A stretch of DNA of 64,000 nt from Uloborus plumipes (lineage: Eukaryota > Arthropoda > Arachnida > Araneae > Uloboridae). Positions 1-13,300 of the stretch are shown one piece after another (position 1 is the first letter of the stretch; every line of letters begins with the position of its first letter). The translations under genes were made by a program, and so were the position numbers. Below the pieces are notes generated by a model that was given only the letters and a program-made list of their open reading frames with translations, had not been told where the DNA came from and did not search any database. The DNA lies in NCBI GenBank assembly GCA_038373865.1, contig JAXGGA010000024.1:186001-250000 (forward strand), read 5' to 3'.

Positions 1-379
1 AAACTAATAATTTTGAGTAAAAAAACGCTAACTATTGTCATATGAATGAAACTAAAATACTTATATTAAATTGGTTAATTATAAGTACATTAGTTTGAAC
101 GTATCTTAAATAGCTTAATTAATGGAAAAAGAAGCATGTATGGTAGAAAATAAGCAAATGAGTACGTACCAATAAAACTGTGATCTGATTGAAAAAAAAA
201 AAACCAGAGATAATATAGCACTTCACCAAAACTTGAATACAAAAAGTGTTCCTGTTCCACTGTAACATCAACTAAAAACATAATATGTACAATATAAGAC
301 AAACCTGCGCATAAATGGTCATTTTGTTGCACTTGCTAATAACAGATAAAGAATGCAATAGGGAAAAAAGCCTATTACA

Positions 380-872
380 TTAAAACTTCTTACGTCTTGC
401 TTTAACATTGGCAAATGCATCAATGACCTCATTGAAGTCTAATTTAACAGTTAAGTCATTTTGAATAGCCAAAATGGATAAATGAACCAATTTTCGTTGA
501 CCAACTGACGATCTCAATTAGTTTTTAATCCTGGAAAGGGCAGAGAAAGAGCTCTCAGCTGCACAGTTTGTTGCTGGTGTGTATAAAAACATTTTAAGGC
601 AAATGTTAATGTTCGGATATAAGTTCGGAAGATTTTTTGATAATAAATCGAAATAGTTCTGACAGGGACATTTCTTTAGTACTGTCTGGATTTTCTTTTG
701 ACAGAAGTCCCTTTAGATAAATGCACTCAATCACCAGTGCAGAACCTTCAATATCGACTGTATAAAACTTTTGCAATGAGGCCGCTGCTTCTGTTATTTC
801 TTCCACATCTAAGTGGCGCATATTTGATAAAAATGCGAATATGTTTAAAAATTTTGTTATATATATATATAT
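380..872 (-). pseudogene. hAT transposase C-terminal remnant
   Basis: Decayed coding sequence on the minus strand matching the end of animal hAT transposases of the ZMYM1-like type. Read from about 858 downwards it gives a helical stretch (LDVEEITEAAASLQKFY), then after a frameshift near 606-620 the dimerisation region: YPNINICLKMFLYTPATN, then AAESSFSALSRIKN, a TAA stop in place of the usual tyrosine, then LRSSVGQRKLVHLSILAIQ, ending with a stop at 380-382. The AERSFS-like and RIKNxLRS words mark the hAT C-terminal dimerisation domain. One frameshift and one stop make it non-functional. The upstream part is cut off by TA repeats and the palindromic MITE at 878. No partner end or target-site duplication was found. 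Confidence 0.8.
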
Positions 873-877
873 ATATA

Positions 878-1523
878 CAGGGTGTCCACTCCTATCGTGG
901 ACCAATAGCTAATTTCTTAACCGTTAGAGATAAGTATATAGTTTATTTAGGAAAAAATCTCTAAATTACGAAAAGAATTTTGGGTCTATTCAATGTTTTT
1001 CAAGAAATCAAATTTTGAAAGAGTTTCGAAATTTAGATTTTTATACAGCCCCCCAGTCCTATCAATCATATTTAGTAAAACATTCTTGACACTGTGACGT
1101 TTAAAACCAAAAAAAATTACTGTTCTACCACAAAAATTGAACGAGTTATGACGTTTTGAAAAATCAAAATTTTGCATTATTTCATGACGTCATAGAGAGA
1201 TCGCTCCACCGATGACGTCATGAAATAATACAAAATCTTGATTTTTCAAAACGTCATAACTCGGTCAATTTTTGTGGTAGAACAGTGATTTTTTTTTAGT
1301 TTTAAACGTTAGTGTCAAAAATGTTTTACTAAATATGATTGATAGGACTGGGGGGCTGTATAAAAATCTAAATTTCGTAACTCTTTCAAAATTTGATTTT
1401 TTGAAAAACATTAAATAGACCCGAAATTCCTTTCGTAATTTAGAGATTTTTTCCTAAATGAACTATATGCTTATCTCTAACGGTTAAGAAATTAGCTATT
1501 GGTCCACGATAGCAGTGGACACC

Positions 1524-1526
<3 letters not shown>
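878..1526. mobile_element. 650-bp palindromic MITE, copy 1 (CAGGGTGTCCACT ends)
   Basis: Almost the whole element is one inverted repeat. The left arm starts CAGGGTGTCCACTCCTATCG and the right arm ends with the complement GTGGACACCCTG. The arms run about 310 bases each to a centre near 1195 containing TGACGTCA palindromes. It is flanked by TA on both sides (876-877, 1527-1528), as for TA-targeting elements such as Tc1/mariner, and both flanks run into TA microsatellite. No coding capacity. A second full copy of almost the same length lies at 50528-51177. Confidence 0.88.

Positions 1527-1584
<58 letters not shown>
1527..1584. repeat. TA microsatellite
   Basis: Uninterrupted alternating TA directly abutting the right end of the palindromic MITE. 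The MITE probably inserted into a TA tract. Confidence 0.95.
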
Positions 1585-1587
<3 letters not shown>

Positions 1588-1734
1588 CACAATTTTTTTA
1601 AAGTGTTTAAAATAGGGATAATAAATCCCAAAAATACAAGAAAACACAAAAATACAAAAGTGTACTGAAATGTCAGCGCAAAGCCGCTAGGAACAATAGC
1701 AGTACTAGCATATTCAAAAAAAACAAAAGAAAAA

Positions 1735-2021
1735 ATTGAAAAGGCGAACCAAGGACTGGCATATTTGCTTGTTCACTTAGTTCACGTCTGGTACCTTTTC
1801 ATGTGAGTACTTAACATTTTGTTGACCTTTTTGTTGTTTAATTTTTGACTGCGTTCTATTTTTCTTTTGCTTGTGTTTTGCTGCCGTTCTTTTAATTCAA
1901 GGCTCTTGGGGAAGGTGATATGTTATTGGGACCTTCCCTCATGTCAGATAGAAAGGGCTTTGCGAACCAGGGATCTGGTCTTCCCCTGATGACGTGCCAG
2001 TCCTTGGTTCGCCTTTTCAAT
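1735..2021. mobile_element. Small element with perfect 27-bp terminal inverted repeats
   Basis: 1735-1761 (ATTGAAAAGGCGAACCAAGG onward) is the exact reverse complement of 1995-2021. The interior of about 230 bp is non-coding. No target-site duplication is clear, and the right side runs into TA repeats. Probably a non-autonomous DNA transposon; the superfamily is unknown. Confidence 0.65.
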
Positions 2022-2028
2022 GTTTCCC

Positions 2029-2034
<6 letters not shown>

Positions 2035-2115
<81 letters not shown>
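2035..2115. repeat. TA microsatellite
   Basis: About 80 bases of TA dinucleotide repeat. Confidence 0.95.
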
Positions 2116-2117
<2 letters not shown>

Positions 2118-3008
2118 TGATTTAAATGGGGAATCCTGGGAGGTCCCACTGAAAATTTTAAAACTCTAGACCAGAAAATGCAGTTTTAAACGGTCTCTAT
2201 TATTGTAAGAAGAAACATCAAAAATATTTAAGGAGACTTTCACGAAAAATTTGAGAAATTGTAGTTTTAAAAACGCGATTATAGGTGATATTTGTTGAAG
2301 TTAGGATAAAGAATGGGGCTTAAGAACAGTTCTCGATCCACTTTTTGAAAAATAGAGAAAAATCAATTCCCCTCCCAGACTATTTTTCGACATTGAAATT
2401 CCAAAGACGCAACTATAGACAAACTTTGAAGTTATGGGAGAGGCTCTGGGTCTCTCTCCTGGAAAAATTTCGAAATTGAAATAAACGAATTTTTCTTTTA
2501 AAATTATATTCAGTGATGCTAGGCGGGAAGGTTTAAAGGGCCTCCTTAAGTTTTTTGAAATATTATTATTTTTATTATTTTTTTCATTTCCAGACTCCAC
2601 ACGAGAGCAACGACTCACTTAATTTAAAGAAGACTACGTTCTAAGCGCCAAATCCAATTATCGTTTTAAAAACGCATATTTTTGCAATCTTGAAGGATAT
2701 CAAAGGGAGAGTGGCAGGAACCTTACCCGAAATTTTTTCGAAATTGAAGTCTTTCAAACGGGATTGTAGACCATATTTAGTACAGTTAGGGATTCGGCAA
2801 ATATTTAAGATTTGAAGCTCGAAAATTGCAGTCTTAAACGATTTTTGAGATGCTCCATACAGGGCCAGATTAAGGCATGTGCATATAGGGCACAATCCCA
2901 GGGCTCCAGATCTAAAGCCAATAAGTAAAGAAAATTGAGAAATTTCATACTGCACTGTAGGAAGATATCGAAGAAAATAAAAAATTGCCGCTTAAATCCC
3001 AAACCTAA
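2116..3008. repeat. Degenerate internally repetitive non-coding DNA
   Basis: No gene seen. Similar phrases recur: CGAAATTGAA near 2470 and 2740, a TATAGAC/TGTAGACC-type phrase near 2410 and 2765, and a TTTTAAACG phrase near 2185 and 2830. This suggests an old, diverged tandem or transposon-derived repeat. Confidence 0.4.
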
Positions 3009-3404
<396 letters not shown>

Positions 3405-4540
3405 ATTTTAAAGGAAGTAGGGGGTGGGGGAGGGGCTACCAAATCAAGTTCGTTCCCTGTACTTTAAAAGTTATTGTCAGGCTCGGGCTCCGAAAATAAT
3501 TTGATGGGGCTTCGGTGAAGTAATATTTTGAGTACTTTCTTATTTTCAGAGGAACTAGAAAAATAGAAAAACAAAGGGGGGGGGGGATGAAATAAAGAAG
3601 ACTGGGCCGGTTGGTGGCGGGGTTACACACAGTTAGTGGATCAATAATTTGCAGCTGTTGAAATAGTTAAATGTCGAGATTTCCTTTTAAAATAAATTCA
3701 GATTTTCCGCCAACATTTATTTATTTACTTATTTTTTTCAAATCATAGTATTTCCCAAGATGGTGTGATTTTAAGCCTTGATTTTGATTCTTCTTGATTA
3801 AAAAAAATAACAGCTCAGCATTCTGGGGAGGCCCTGTGGGACCTCACCCTGTTTGCGCTACTGCCTCTCATAAGTTGTCAATCAGGACAAGAGCCATGGC
3901 TTTGCTCGTGACTCCCGATCAGGATTGCCAGACGTCCCATATTTCAAGGGACAGTCCTGTTTTTTGAAAAATTGTGCCTTGTCCCGGGGAACCTTGATAC
4001 GGGACGGCTAAAGTCGCGTATTTTAAGTTAGGGGCAACATTTTACAAAACGAAACATTATTTTCAGCAAAAATAAAGTCAAACAATAAAATGTGAAATAG
4101 AGTGATAAGAAAATTAATTTAATTATAATGTTTCTGTGTTCTGAAGTGTAATGTTCTGTTCAGTTAGAGCAGGAATCATTGTCAGTCAATTCAACAAACA
4201 TGTCGTTTATTGTAAAAGTGGGTAGCTCCTACTAAAGGATTTTATCAAGCCCTTCTCCAAGTTCTTTTATGAAAGAAATATAAGTGCTCAGCTACTATTA
4301 ATCACCAGATATTTACCTTTCGAAATTTGCCTTGCCTTTCGTTTATACTAAAAGATATAACTAAATGTTATTCTATTTAGCAAACAAATACACTATAATG
4401 AACGGCAGTAATGTTAATCGCAGTGAGCTTTGAGGCAAATTAAAAACACAGCAAAACTTAGGACGAATTGTTAAAGCGGTAGAATCAATTGGTAAATATG
4501 ATATTAAAAAAAGCGAGAGAGTGAGAGAGATTTTTCTGAC
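3405..4540. other. Intergenic, no gene seen
   Basis: AT-rich with G runs near 3418-3436 and 3577-3587. At about 3909-4010 there is a GTCCC/GGGAC-rich stretch beginning CAGGATTGCCAGACGTCCC that resembles the end of a hAT-type repeat. A similar word in opposite orientation (CTGGCAACCCTG) is at 8435-8446, but the flanks show no matching 8-bp duplication, so I do not call an element. Confidence 0.5.
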
Positions 4541-4544
4541 ATTA

Positions 4545-4795
4545 TATTAGAATAATTGAAGGGTTTGGAGAATGAAAGGGCTAAGTTACATTTGAAAAAT
4601 GAACACTCTGGACAAATGGATACAAACAATGGATACAGGTAGGCAAGCAAATAAAACTTGGTACATCAAAAAGTAAATATTATTAGACCGATTTCATACG
4701 CACATTAACGACAAAATCGGAAAACAAAAAAGCTGCAACAACTGCAACAATAAAATTTGAACTTTAATTGCTTACAATTTCTGTTTTGTCGCTTA
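4545..4795 (-). repeat. Dispersed repeat, inverted relative to 60540-60780
   Basis: The reverse complement of this stretch resembles 60540-60780. Shared landmarks in order are AAAGTTCAAA with a TTTTATTG tract, a GTTGCAGCTTTTT phrase, TTTTGTCGTTAA, AAGTTTTATTTGCTT, and CCTTTCATCCTCCAAACCCTTC-type sequence (here TTGAAGGGTTTGGAGAATG). Divergence is appreciable. Nature unknown; no ends defined. Confidence 0.65.
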
Positions 4796-5099
4796 ACCAC
4801 TTCATCTCCCAAGCTCTTCAATTATTACGTTATAATATTAAAAAAACTGTATAGTTCCCCTCCCCCCTTAAAGATATTGAATATTGATTTTTTATACTAA
4901 CTTCCTATCGTTGGTTCAAGTAGTTAAGTTTAATTCTATGTCTATACTCAATTGTAATCAACATTTTTGTTAATGACTCATTAAACTTATTTTTCACGTA
5001 TTCAAATTTCCCCACTGGTACGTCTAATTTTTTTTTAAAAAGACATACTAAACATTAGTCATCAATAGAAGCAACTATTATATCTTTCACACGCCAAGA

Positions 5100-5279
5100 C
5101 AGGCCCGTCATTTGGGGGATCAGGGCCGGTGGCCACTGGTCAAGGGCCCCCTTCACCTGGTTTTGGAAAATTAGTAATGTATCTGCATATAGGTGGGCGT
5201 GGTTTTAGCTATTTTTTGGAAAATTTACATTGAATTTTTACTTTTTGCTCCCCTGGCAAAATTCGAAATCACTGGCCTG
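5100..5279. mobile_element. Short hAT-type MITE (CAGGCCCGTCATTT end), copy 1
   Basis: Begins CAGGCCCGTCATTTGGGGG and ends GGCCTG, with an interior GTGGGCGTGGTTTT phrase shared with the copy at 16617-16785. Flanks 5092-5099 and 5280-5287 agree at 6 of 8 bases, as expected for a decayed hAT 8-bp target duplication. Non-coding. Confidence 0.7.
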
Positions 5280-5412
5280 CGTCAGGAAAAGGGGGTTAAT
5301 AACAGGGAAACACAAACTTACACAATAGTTAATGTTAAACTTTATATTACCCCTTAATATTCATGAAGAAAAATAACTATGCAATGGTAAAAAATGTAGT
5401 TTTTATTCATAT

Positions 5413-8294
5413 GGGTCATTCCACGTCAAGTGATCCAAAATCGGAGAAAAATTTTACCTTACATTTTTGTATTTCTTTCTTTTTTGGCTCATCAGTTGTA
5501 CCCCTTGAGGTAATCAAAAGTCTCAATTTTTAGATTTTTATCTCTATTATTTTTTCATTTATGAGACTTTGAACTTTGGAAAAACCCTCGTTTTTCCATG
5601 GATAAGGGAACATAAAAGGGACCATAACTCGGCACCAAATATAGATAGAACGATTTGGTAAATGGCATTTTAAAGTACGTTAGTTGCCGTTCAATCTGAT
5701 ATGCAACATGACTAATTTTATAAAAATTTTATTTTTTAAAAAATGAAATTTAAATTTCAAATTTAACTTTCTGAAAAAACATATGATGAATTTTTTTGAA
5801 AAAATTCTCAAAAATTCTTGTGTATTTTATCTATGTTTGTACAAATTTTTAGATTGGGATCTCAATGGGATCATATTTTTTGAATTTTTGAATAAAACTG
5901 TATAGGAAAAAAATGATATTTTTTAGATTCTATTTATTTAAATACTAAGTTATCTTGCTTGTGATGGTCTAAAAAGTAGTAAACAAACATGAATATGTTT
6001 AAAGTGAGCTGGCATGAGCTTATAGATTTGTCAGGTTCACCCCCCCCCCCTTCCTCCCCGCACAACCACTCTTTTTTAATTCAAAACTGTTCAAAATGTT
6101 AAAAAAAAAAAAACTCTGATACAAAATGAACAGTAAACTTATTTAAAGTTGATAAATGGGTTTCCTTATAACTAGACGAAGTATCCCACTCCCCACCCAA
6201 ATATACCATTCACGCTATACTAATATGACGTCTCACCTGGGGATTGAATTGAGGATTATTTTCCCTCTAGGTATATACGTATATTGTTTTTCAGACGAAG
6301 TGTTTCTTTTTCGATCCGAACTTCAAAGTGTACTTCCATTCAATATCTAAAATTTAACTTTATGATTCATTTCATCTTCTACTCCAGCACCAATCTTCAA
6401 TTTTGAAGGGAGGAAATAAATGGGTCGCCTAAAAATCATAGCAACCAGCAAAATAGCACTGTTTCTCCTTGTCCTCATCGTTTTTTCTATTCTTTTCTCA
6501 CAAAACTGAAAATAAATCACAATATCAGATCATATGTCTGTGTCCCCATAACTATCTTTCCACATTATCTAGTGTGCAGCTGTTACTTAATTTTTTTAAT
6601 TGTTTGTGTTCTTTTTCATTTTGTTGTAAAGGAAAGTAATGCAGCAAGATATATCTATATACATATATTAAACAAACACTGCTTTTTTGATCACAACCTC
6701 TCATGTTGTTTAACTTCTTTACAGATTGCTCCCCCCCTTACCCTACCTTCCCACTCCAAACTTTTTTTTTTTTTTATCATCCCGCCTAACCCCATTTCAA
6801 AGCCTTAGTCTCTACTGATGTCTGGTAGTGTTTCAGTTTGTTCTGTTTGTTACTCTTTCCTATTAGCTCATGAGCTTTGTCCAATAAGAGAAAGGAAAGG
6901 CAGTGATGGGGACTGACATATAACCTGATACTTTGATTTCTTTTCAGTTTTGTGTGAAAATAATGGGAAAACATTATGAGAACAAGGGGAAACAGTGCTA
7001 TTTTGCTGTTTGCTATGATCTTGGGGCGAACCGTTTCTTTTCTTCCTTCAAAATTGAAGATTGGTGCTGGGGGAGGGGATGAAATGAATCATAAGTTTAA
7101 ATTCAGATATTGAATGGAAGTACACTTTGTGAAGGTCGGATTGAAAAAGAAACACTTCGTCTGAAAAACAATATATACCTAGGGGGAAAATAATCCTCAA
7201 ATCAATCCCCAGGTGAGACGTCATATTAGTATAGCGTTAATGGTATATTTGGGTGGGGGAAGGGTTGTACTTTGCCTTGTTATAAGGAAGCCCATTTACC
7301 AACTTTAAATAAGTTTACTGTTCATTTTGTATCAAAGAGGTTTTTTTTAGCATTTTAAACAGTTTGGGGGAAAAATGGTTGGGTCGGGAAGGAAGGGAGG
7401 GGAGCTGACCAATCTACAAGTTAATGCTAGCTCACTTACCTAGAGTAAAAATAATAGTCAATTCAATCCCCAGGTTAGACGTCATAATAGTACAGCGTTA
7501 ATGGTATATTTGGGTGGAGGAGGGGGATACTTCGTCTAGTTATAAGGAAACCCATTTACCAACTTTAAATAAGTTTACTATTCATTTTGTATCAAAGAGT
7601 TTTTGTTTTTTTTAAACATTTTGAACAGTTTTGAATTAAAAAAGAGTGGTTGTGCGGGGAGGAAGGGGGAGGGGGTGAACCTGACAAATCTATAAGCTCA
7701 TGCCAGCTCATTTTAAACATATTCATGTTTGTTTACTACTTTTTAGACCATCACAAGCAAGAGAACTTAGTATTTAAATAAATAGAATCTAAAAAATATC
7801 ATTTTCTTCCTATACAGTTTTATTCAAAAATTCAAAAAAATATGATCCCATTGAGATCCCAATCTAAAAATTTGTAGAAACATTGATAAAATACACAAGA
7901 ATTTTTGAGAATTTTTTCAAAAAAATTCATTACATGTTTTTTGAGAAATTTAAATTTGAAATTTAAATTTCATTTTTTAAAAAATAAATAATTTTTATAA
8001 AATTAGTCATGTTGCATATCAGATTAAACGACAACTAAAGTACTTTAAAATGCCACTTACCAAATCGTTCTATCTATATTTGGTGCCGAGTTATGGTCCC
8101 TTTTATGTTCCCTTATCCATGGAAAAACGAGGGTTTTTCCAAAGTTCAGTCTCATAAATGAAAAAATAATAGAGATAAAAATCTAAAAATTGAGACTTTT
8201 AATTACCTCAAGGGGTACAATTGATGAGCCAGATTTGAAAGATATACAAAAATGTAAGGTAAAAAACGTTGGATCACTTGACATGGAATAACCT
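5413..8294. mobile_element. Foldback element 1 with ~1.1-kb inverted arms
   Basis: Left end GGGTCATTCCACGTCAAGTG; right end is the complement of AGGTTATTCCATGTCAAGTG. Sequence 5413 to about 6560 is repeated in inverted orientation from about 6905 to 8294, leaving a loop of about 340 bases. The right arm carries an extra direct duplication of about 250 bases (around 7190-7430 and 7458-7715) absent from the left arm. Flanks ATAT and ATAA suggest a 4-bp target duplication with one change. No coding sequence found. It has the same terminal family as the element at 10630-13034. Confidence 0.82.
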
Positions 8295-9306
8295 ATAATG
8301 ATAATTGTGTTTTTTTTTCTTGGTATATATTAGGGAAAAAGGTTTGATATTAAAGTCAAGGTTTTAGAAATTCAACCTTTGGACTTCATCTCTCAACCCC
8401 AATTAAGGCTGTCCCGTAACTACAGTTCTCAAATCTGGCAACCCTGATAAAACAATACAATTTTGTAATACAAAAGAGTAATAGTAAAATGTATTTTTTT
8501 CACGTTCGAAAAATATCGTTCACTCTCTCGTACTGAAAAATACAGTTATAATCCTAGTATTATTTTAAAAATATTTCCAGGTACCTACCTCAAAACCTGA
8601 ACATCAATTAAATTTTTTAAAACTTTTTTTATGGAAATGTTAAAATTACTTATAAAAATTTGCAATAATTTTGGAAGAAAATATCTTTTTTGAAAAGTTG
8701 AGTTACTTTCAAGTGAAATTTGAGGTTTAGATTGAAAAATAGACCAGACTAACATACGAAAAAAGTTTCATGAAAATATATTAAGAACGTTTTGAGATAT
8801 GCATGCAATACGAAAAACAAACTTCTGAGAAAAAGAAGTTAAAACACCTGCTGTTAACATTAATCCCATTCGGGAATAATTTACACTTTTTTGCTGTAAC
8901 TGGAAAAGTTTTTTGCGCATTTTAATAAATAAGGTATCAAATTGGTTGAAGTTAAACTATGCATGACAAAAAAAAAATATCCAGAAAATAGAAAATTTTA
9001 AAGGTTAAAAGTCTTAAGACCCCTTTTATTAGAAATTAAGAAAAAGTTTTTTTTATTAGAAATTAAGACTTTTGCCCAACATCCTTTATTTTTAGTTAAA
9101 ATAAGTTCGTTTTGCCAAGACACGTTCTTCATTTTTATTTTCTCTTAATATCTTAACACGGATGGTTTTTGAAAAACATTTTACTCAGCAGTCTGAGAAA
9201 GGGGCGGGAATTGTGGCCCGTGCCTCTCCCAAACTGTTGAGTAAACCCCAGCTTGCCCTCTCCATTTCCCCGATTTGGCACTGTATAGGGAAACAGAGAC
9301 TCTAAC
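8295..9306. other. Intergenic, no gene seen
   Basis: AT-rich, with a short repeated phrase around 9030-9070 (TTTATTAGAAATTAAG twice). Nothing coding recognised. Confidence 0.5.
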
Positions 9307-9982
9307 CAGTGGCGTACTCAGGAGGTGGGCTGATAGGGCTGCAGCCCCCTCCGAAATTTTCAAAACGCAATATTTGTTGTCTTTCCTTTCTTTTTACATT
9401 CGCTAGAGCAGAAAAGTTTTCAGATCAAATAATTAAGTAATAGACAAAATTAAAAGAAAATAAGAAAAAATATGTTTTTTACTAGTTTTAATTCCTCTAT
9501 TTTACTATCTCGCATTTCTGATTCTTTCACGTAATTCAATTTACTAGTTTTTATTGTAAATATATGTTTCAGAAACAACGATTAATGCTTATTCATTCGT
9601 CTAACTTTTTAATTATATTTAAACAAATGTGATTGAAACCCAGTATTAGCAAACATAGTAAAGTTAATCGCAAAATTAACGATATTAAGACACAAATTTT
9701 CCAAAATATTGCAAGCATGTGATTCAAGAACATCTCCGTCAGTAAAGAAAAAATTTCAAACTTTATTTTTATCATTTTCTGCTTCCATTAAATGCTTTTA
9801 CTTTTTTATAGCAATTATAACAATTAAAAATATAATAATAATGTATTTTTATCATGTTACATTGGCACTGATACCACAAATACCAAACATTTACTTCCCT
9901 TAGCTACATTTTATGAGATTCTACCCCCCCCCCATCGCTAAAAGACTCTGCTCACCCCCCCCCTGGGTACGACGCGGCGCTG
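9307..9982. mobile_element. hAT-type MITE, 676 bp, with perfect 8-bp TSD
   Basis: Starts CAGTGGCGTACTCAGG and ends CCTGGGTACGACGCGGCGCTG, an imperfect inverted pair. It is flanked on both sides by ACTCTAAC (9299-9306 and 9983-9990), the 8-bp target duplication typical of hAT. The subterminal regions are C/G-homopolymer rich (runs near 9926 and 9955). Interior AT-rich and non-coding. Confidence 0.85.
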
Positions 9983-9990
9983 ACTCTAAC

Positions 9991-10376
9991 AGTTAATAGT
10001 AGAGACTACTCTCCAACTTTGAATGGCACGCCTAGAGCCGTTGAACCGTTTTATTTCAAAAAGGGGTGACAGCTTAATTAAGAATATGCACCATGGTAGC
10101 ATTTCTGCTTAGTCCGATAATATTTTTTGTTTTTTAAAACTGATAAGGAACGGAAATAAATTAAAAAAGAGAGAAAAAACAACGTAAATCAACACGTCAA
10201 ATGAAGGAACATAAAGAAAAACGTAAAACAAGCAAAACCTCCTTACATTACTTTTCTCTCTCTTTACCATCATCCTTATTTTAACAAAATCAGTAAAGAC
10301 TTAAGGCATGCCCAAATGCTTCCGAGGTGAATGGAAAAAATATCAAATATTGACTAACTGCGGCGGATTAGTGTAC
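9991..10376. other. Intergenic, no gene seen
   Basis: AT-rich spacer between two hAT-type insertions; nothing recognised. Confidence 0.5.
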
Positions 10377-10384
10377 ACTGCCGT

Positions 10385-13300
10385 CAAGGCCGTAGCCAGC
10401 GGGGGGGGGTCAGGGGGTCAGAACCCCCCCCCCCGAAATTTTCAAACCTCAAAAGTTTTTAAAAAGTATTCACTAAAAAAGAAGAAAAAAAAAAAAGAAA
10501 ATTTCAAGGTTTGATGGTCGGAGGTCCCCCCCCCCCCCCCGAAGTTGTGACGGGTCTGAGGTTTTTGATGATATAAAGAAAAATTAGAATAATAAAAATA
10601 AAAAAAATCCTTTGAATAAACTTGAATAGAGGTCATTCCATGTCAAGTGTACGAGGCGTCCCCACTCGACCCCCTCCGATTTTGATGAAATTTTTTTTGG
10701 ATGTATGTATAAGACTTGCATGAAACCATACCAAATTATAGCTCCATAAGCCTTATGGTTCAGCCAGTAAAAATTATTTTAGAAAGGCCTCTTTTTCGTG
10801 TCTTGAAAGAACTGTCCAAATCGTCAAGTTTGTGCTTTTATTGCTCGCGACCTAAGACGATTATCAGACTCAAATTTGGTGATTCTGATCACTGTTTAGG
10901 GTAGAATAGCCTACTTGTGTAACAGAAGCTCCATGCACTGTAGATTTTTTGCAATTTGCTGCCAAAGTTGGTAAAAAATCGTATTTTGGCAAATTTTGAC
11001 CATACCTTATCAGCTTGTATCTGCTGAGAGAATGACTTTCTGAAGCTAATTCTTTCCTCGTTTGTAGCCTGATAGTTCGTCCGAAAGGTGTGCTAGTGGC
11101 ATCTCGATAGCTCAAATAATTGCTGAATTATGCGAGTTGAAATTCCAGTCAAATTTCTTTTTTCTTTGTATCAATTTCAAAGGGCAATATCTCGCAAGGG
11201 TCATCTTAAATTTCAATTTTCTTTACATCATTGGAAAGAACACACTTTTCTTAACTAAAAAACGTTATTTTTATTTTTGAGACAAACCAGTTTCAAGGGG
11301 ATATTGCAGATCAAAAATGTGTACGTCATTCAACGTGAAATCAAAGAAAAAAAGACATTAGACCTCAAAAGTTGATGTCAATTTGTTCTATTATTATTTG
11401 CAGGAGCTATTGTACTTATGTTCTGATGAAAAAACCCTTTTTTAGATATTTTTGAACTTAAGTGTTTGAGTGCGCATTCATAAAAACTCAAGAAAAAGCA
11501 AAAAAAAAAAGTTTCGTTTTTAACAAAAATAATTATCTTCTTATCGCTGCTATAAGAGCTTGAGTCTCTCTATGCGTTATTTTTAAGCTCTTGAAACAGA
11601 ATTTCGGATGATATGTCACTTGGCAAGGTTATAGGTCATTAATGTTTCAAGGTCATAAAAAGCATTTTCCCATTTTTCATCATTTTTGTTTATGGGCAAA
11701 TTGCAATCACAGGCTGAAAGACACATCCTCGGCAGTATAAAGAATGGATTTTCAATTACTACTTATCATATGTTCAATTACTATTGTTATCATTTATTTA
11801 CACGGTGGAAATAATTGCAATATTCAACTCTATCGAAAACTTTCGTTATCGCTTTTTAGAAAAATAGCTCTGCAGTCCTATTATACATATTTTTTACCAC
11901 GTACACATCATATTAACTGTTTAATTTATTATTTATCTCTTTTATTAATTGTTTTTATTTTTATTTTTTTTTGAAAAAGGAAACAATGCTTTTTATGAAT
12001 TTAAAATATTAATGACACCTTGCCAAGTGACATATTATCCGAAATTCTGTTTCAAGAGCTTAAAAATAATACATTGGAAAAGACTCAGGCTCTTATAGCA
12101 GCGATAAGAAGATAATTATTTCTGTTATAAACGAAACTTTATTTTTTTCCATTTTTTGAGTTTTTACGGATGCGCACACAAAAACTAAAGTTCGAAAATA
12201 TCTAAAAAAGGTTTTTTTTTTATCAGAACATAAAAACAATAGCTCCTGTAAATTTTAATAGAACAAATTGACATCAACTTTTGAGGTCAATGTCTTTTTT
12301 TCTTTAATTTCACGTTGAATGACGTACACATTTTTGATCTGCAATATCCCCTTGAAACTGGTTTGTCTCAAAAATAAAAATAACGTTTTTTAGTTAAGAA
12401 AAGTGTGTTCTTTCCAATGATGTAAAGAAAATTGAAATTCAAGATGACCCTTGCGAGATATTGCCCATTGAAATTGAGACAAAATTGAGAAAAAAGAAAT
12501 TTGACTGGAATTTCAACTCGCATAATTCAGCAATTATTTGAGATTTCGAGATGCCACTTGCACACCTTTCGGACGAACTATCATGTTACAAACGAGGAAA
12601 GAATTAGCTTCAGAAAGTCATTCTCTCAGCAGATACAAGCTGATAACGGGTGGTCAAATTTGCCAAAATACGACGATTTTTACCAACTTTGGCAGCAAAC
12701 TGCAAAAAATCTACAGTGCGTGGAGCTTCTGTTACACAAGTAGGCTATTCTACCATAAACAGTGATCAGAATCACCAAATTTGAGCCTGATAATCGTCTT
12801 AGATCGCGAGCAATAAAAGCACAAACTTGACGATTTGGTGATTTTTTTTCAAGACACGAAAAAGAGGCCTTTCTAAAATAATTTTTATTGTCGAAACCAT
12901 ATGGCTTATAGAGCTATAATTTGGTATGGTTTCATGCGAGTTTTATATGTACATCCAAAAAAATTTTCATTAAAATCGGAGGGGGTCGAGTGGGGATTTT
13001 CTCGAAGTTTGGGACACTTGACATGGAATGACCCATAGTTCTGCGCACTATTTCGCCAAAGGAGTTTTTTTCTATCTTTTCAACTTAAAACTTAAATTAT
13101 TCCGTCTCTCCTGCTGGTCTATAATCTTTAACGGGATAACAAAATTTATGGCACTTGCTGTTGAGATTTAATTATCATGGAAAGAGACAGAAGATCCTCT
13201 CCTTTACGCCACAAAACAAGTGTGGTCCCCTTTTGGGCTTAGTGCGAACAAATTAGCAAAAAGTATAAGATTCTATCTCTTAACACATTGATCACAGTAA

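Noticed and set aside
3909..8448. Possible hAT element with CAGG(A/G)TTGCCAGA ends enclosing foldback 1
   Set aside because: The inverted words are present, but flanking 8-mers do not match and the interior is unrelated; could be two separate fragments.
10870..12765. Pairs of similar short proteins (PFGRTI, LQTRKELASESHSLSRYKL) on opposite strands
   Set aside because: They are mirror images produced by the inverted arms of foldback 2; no start or domain evidence supports translation.
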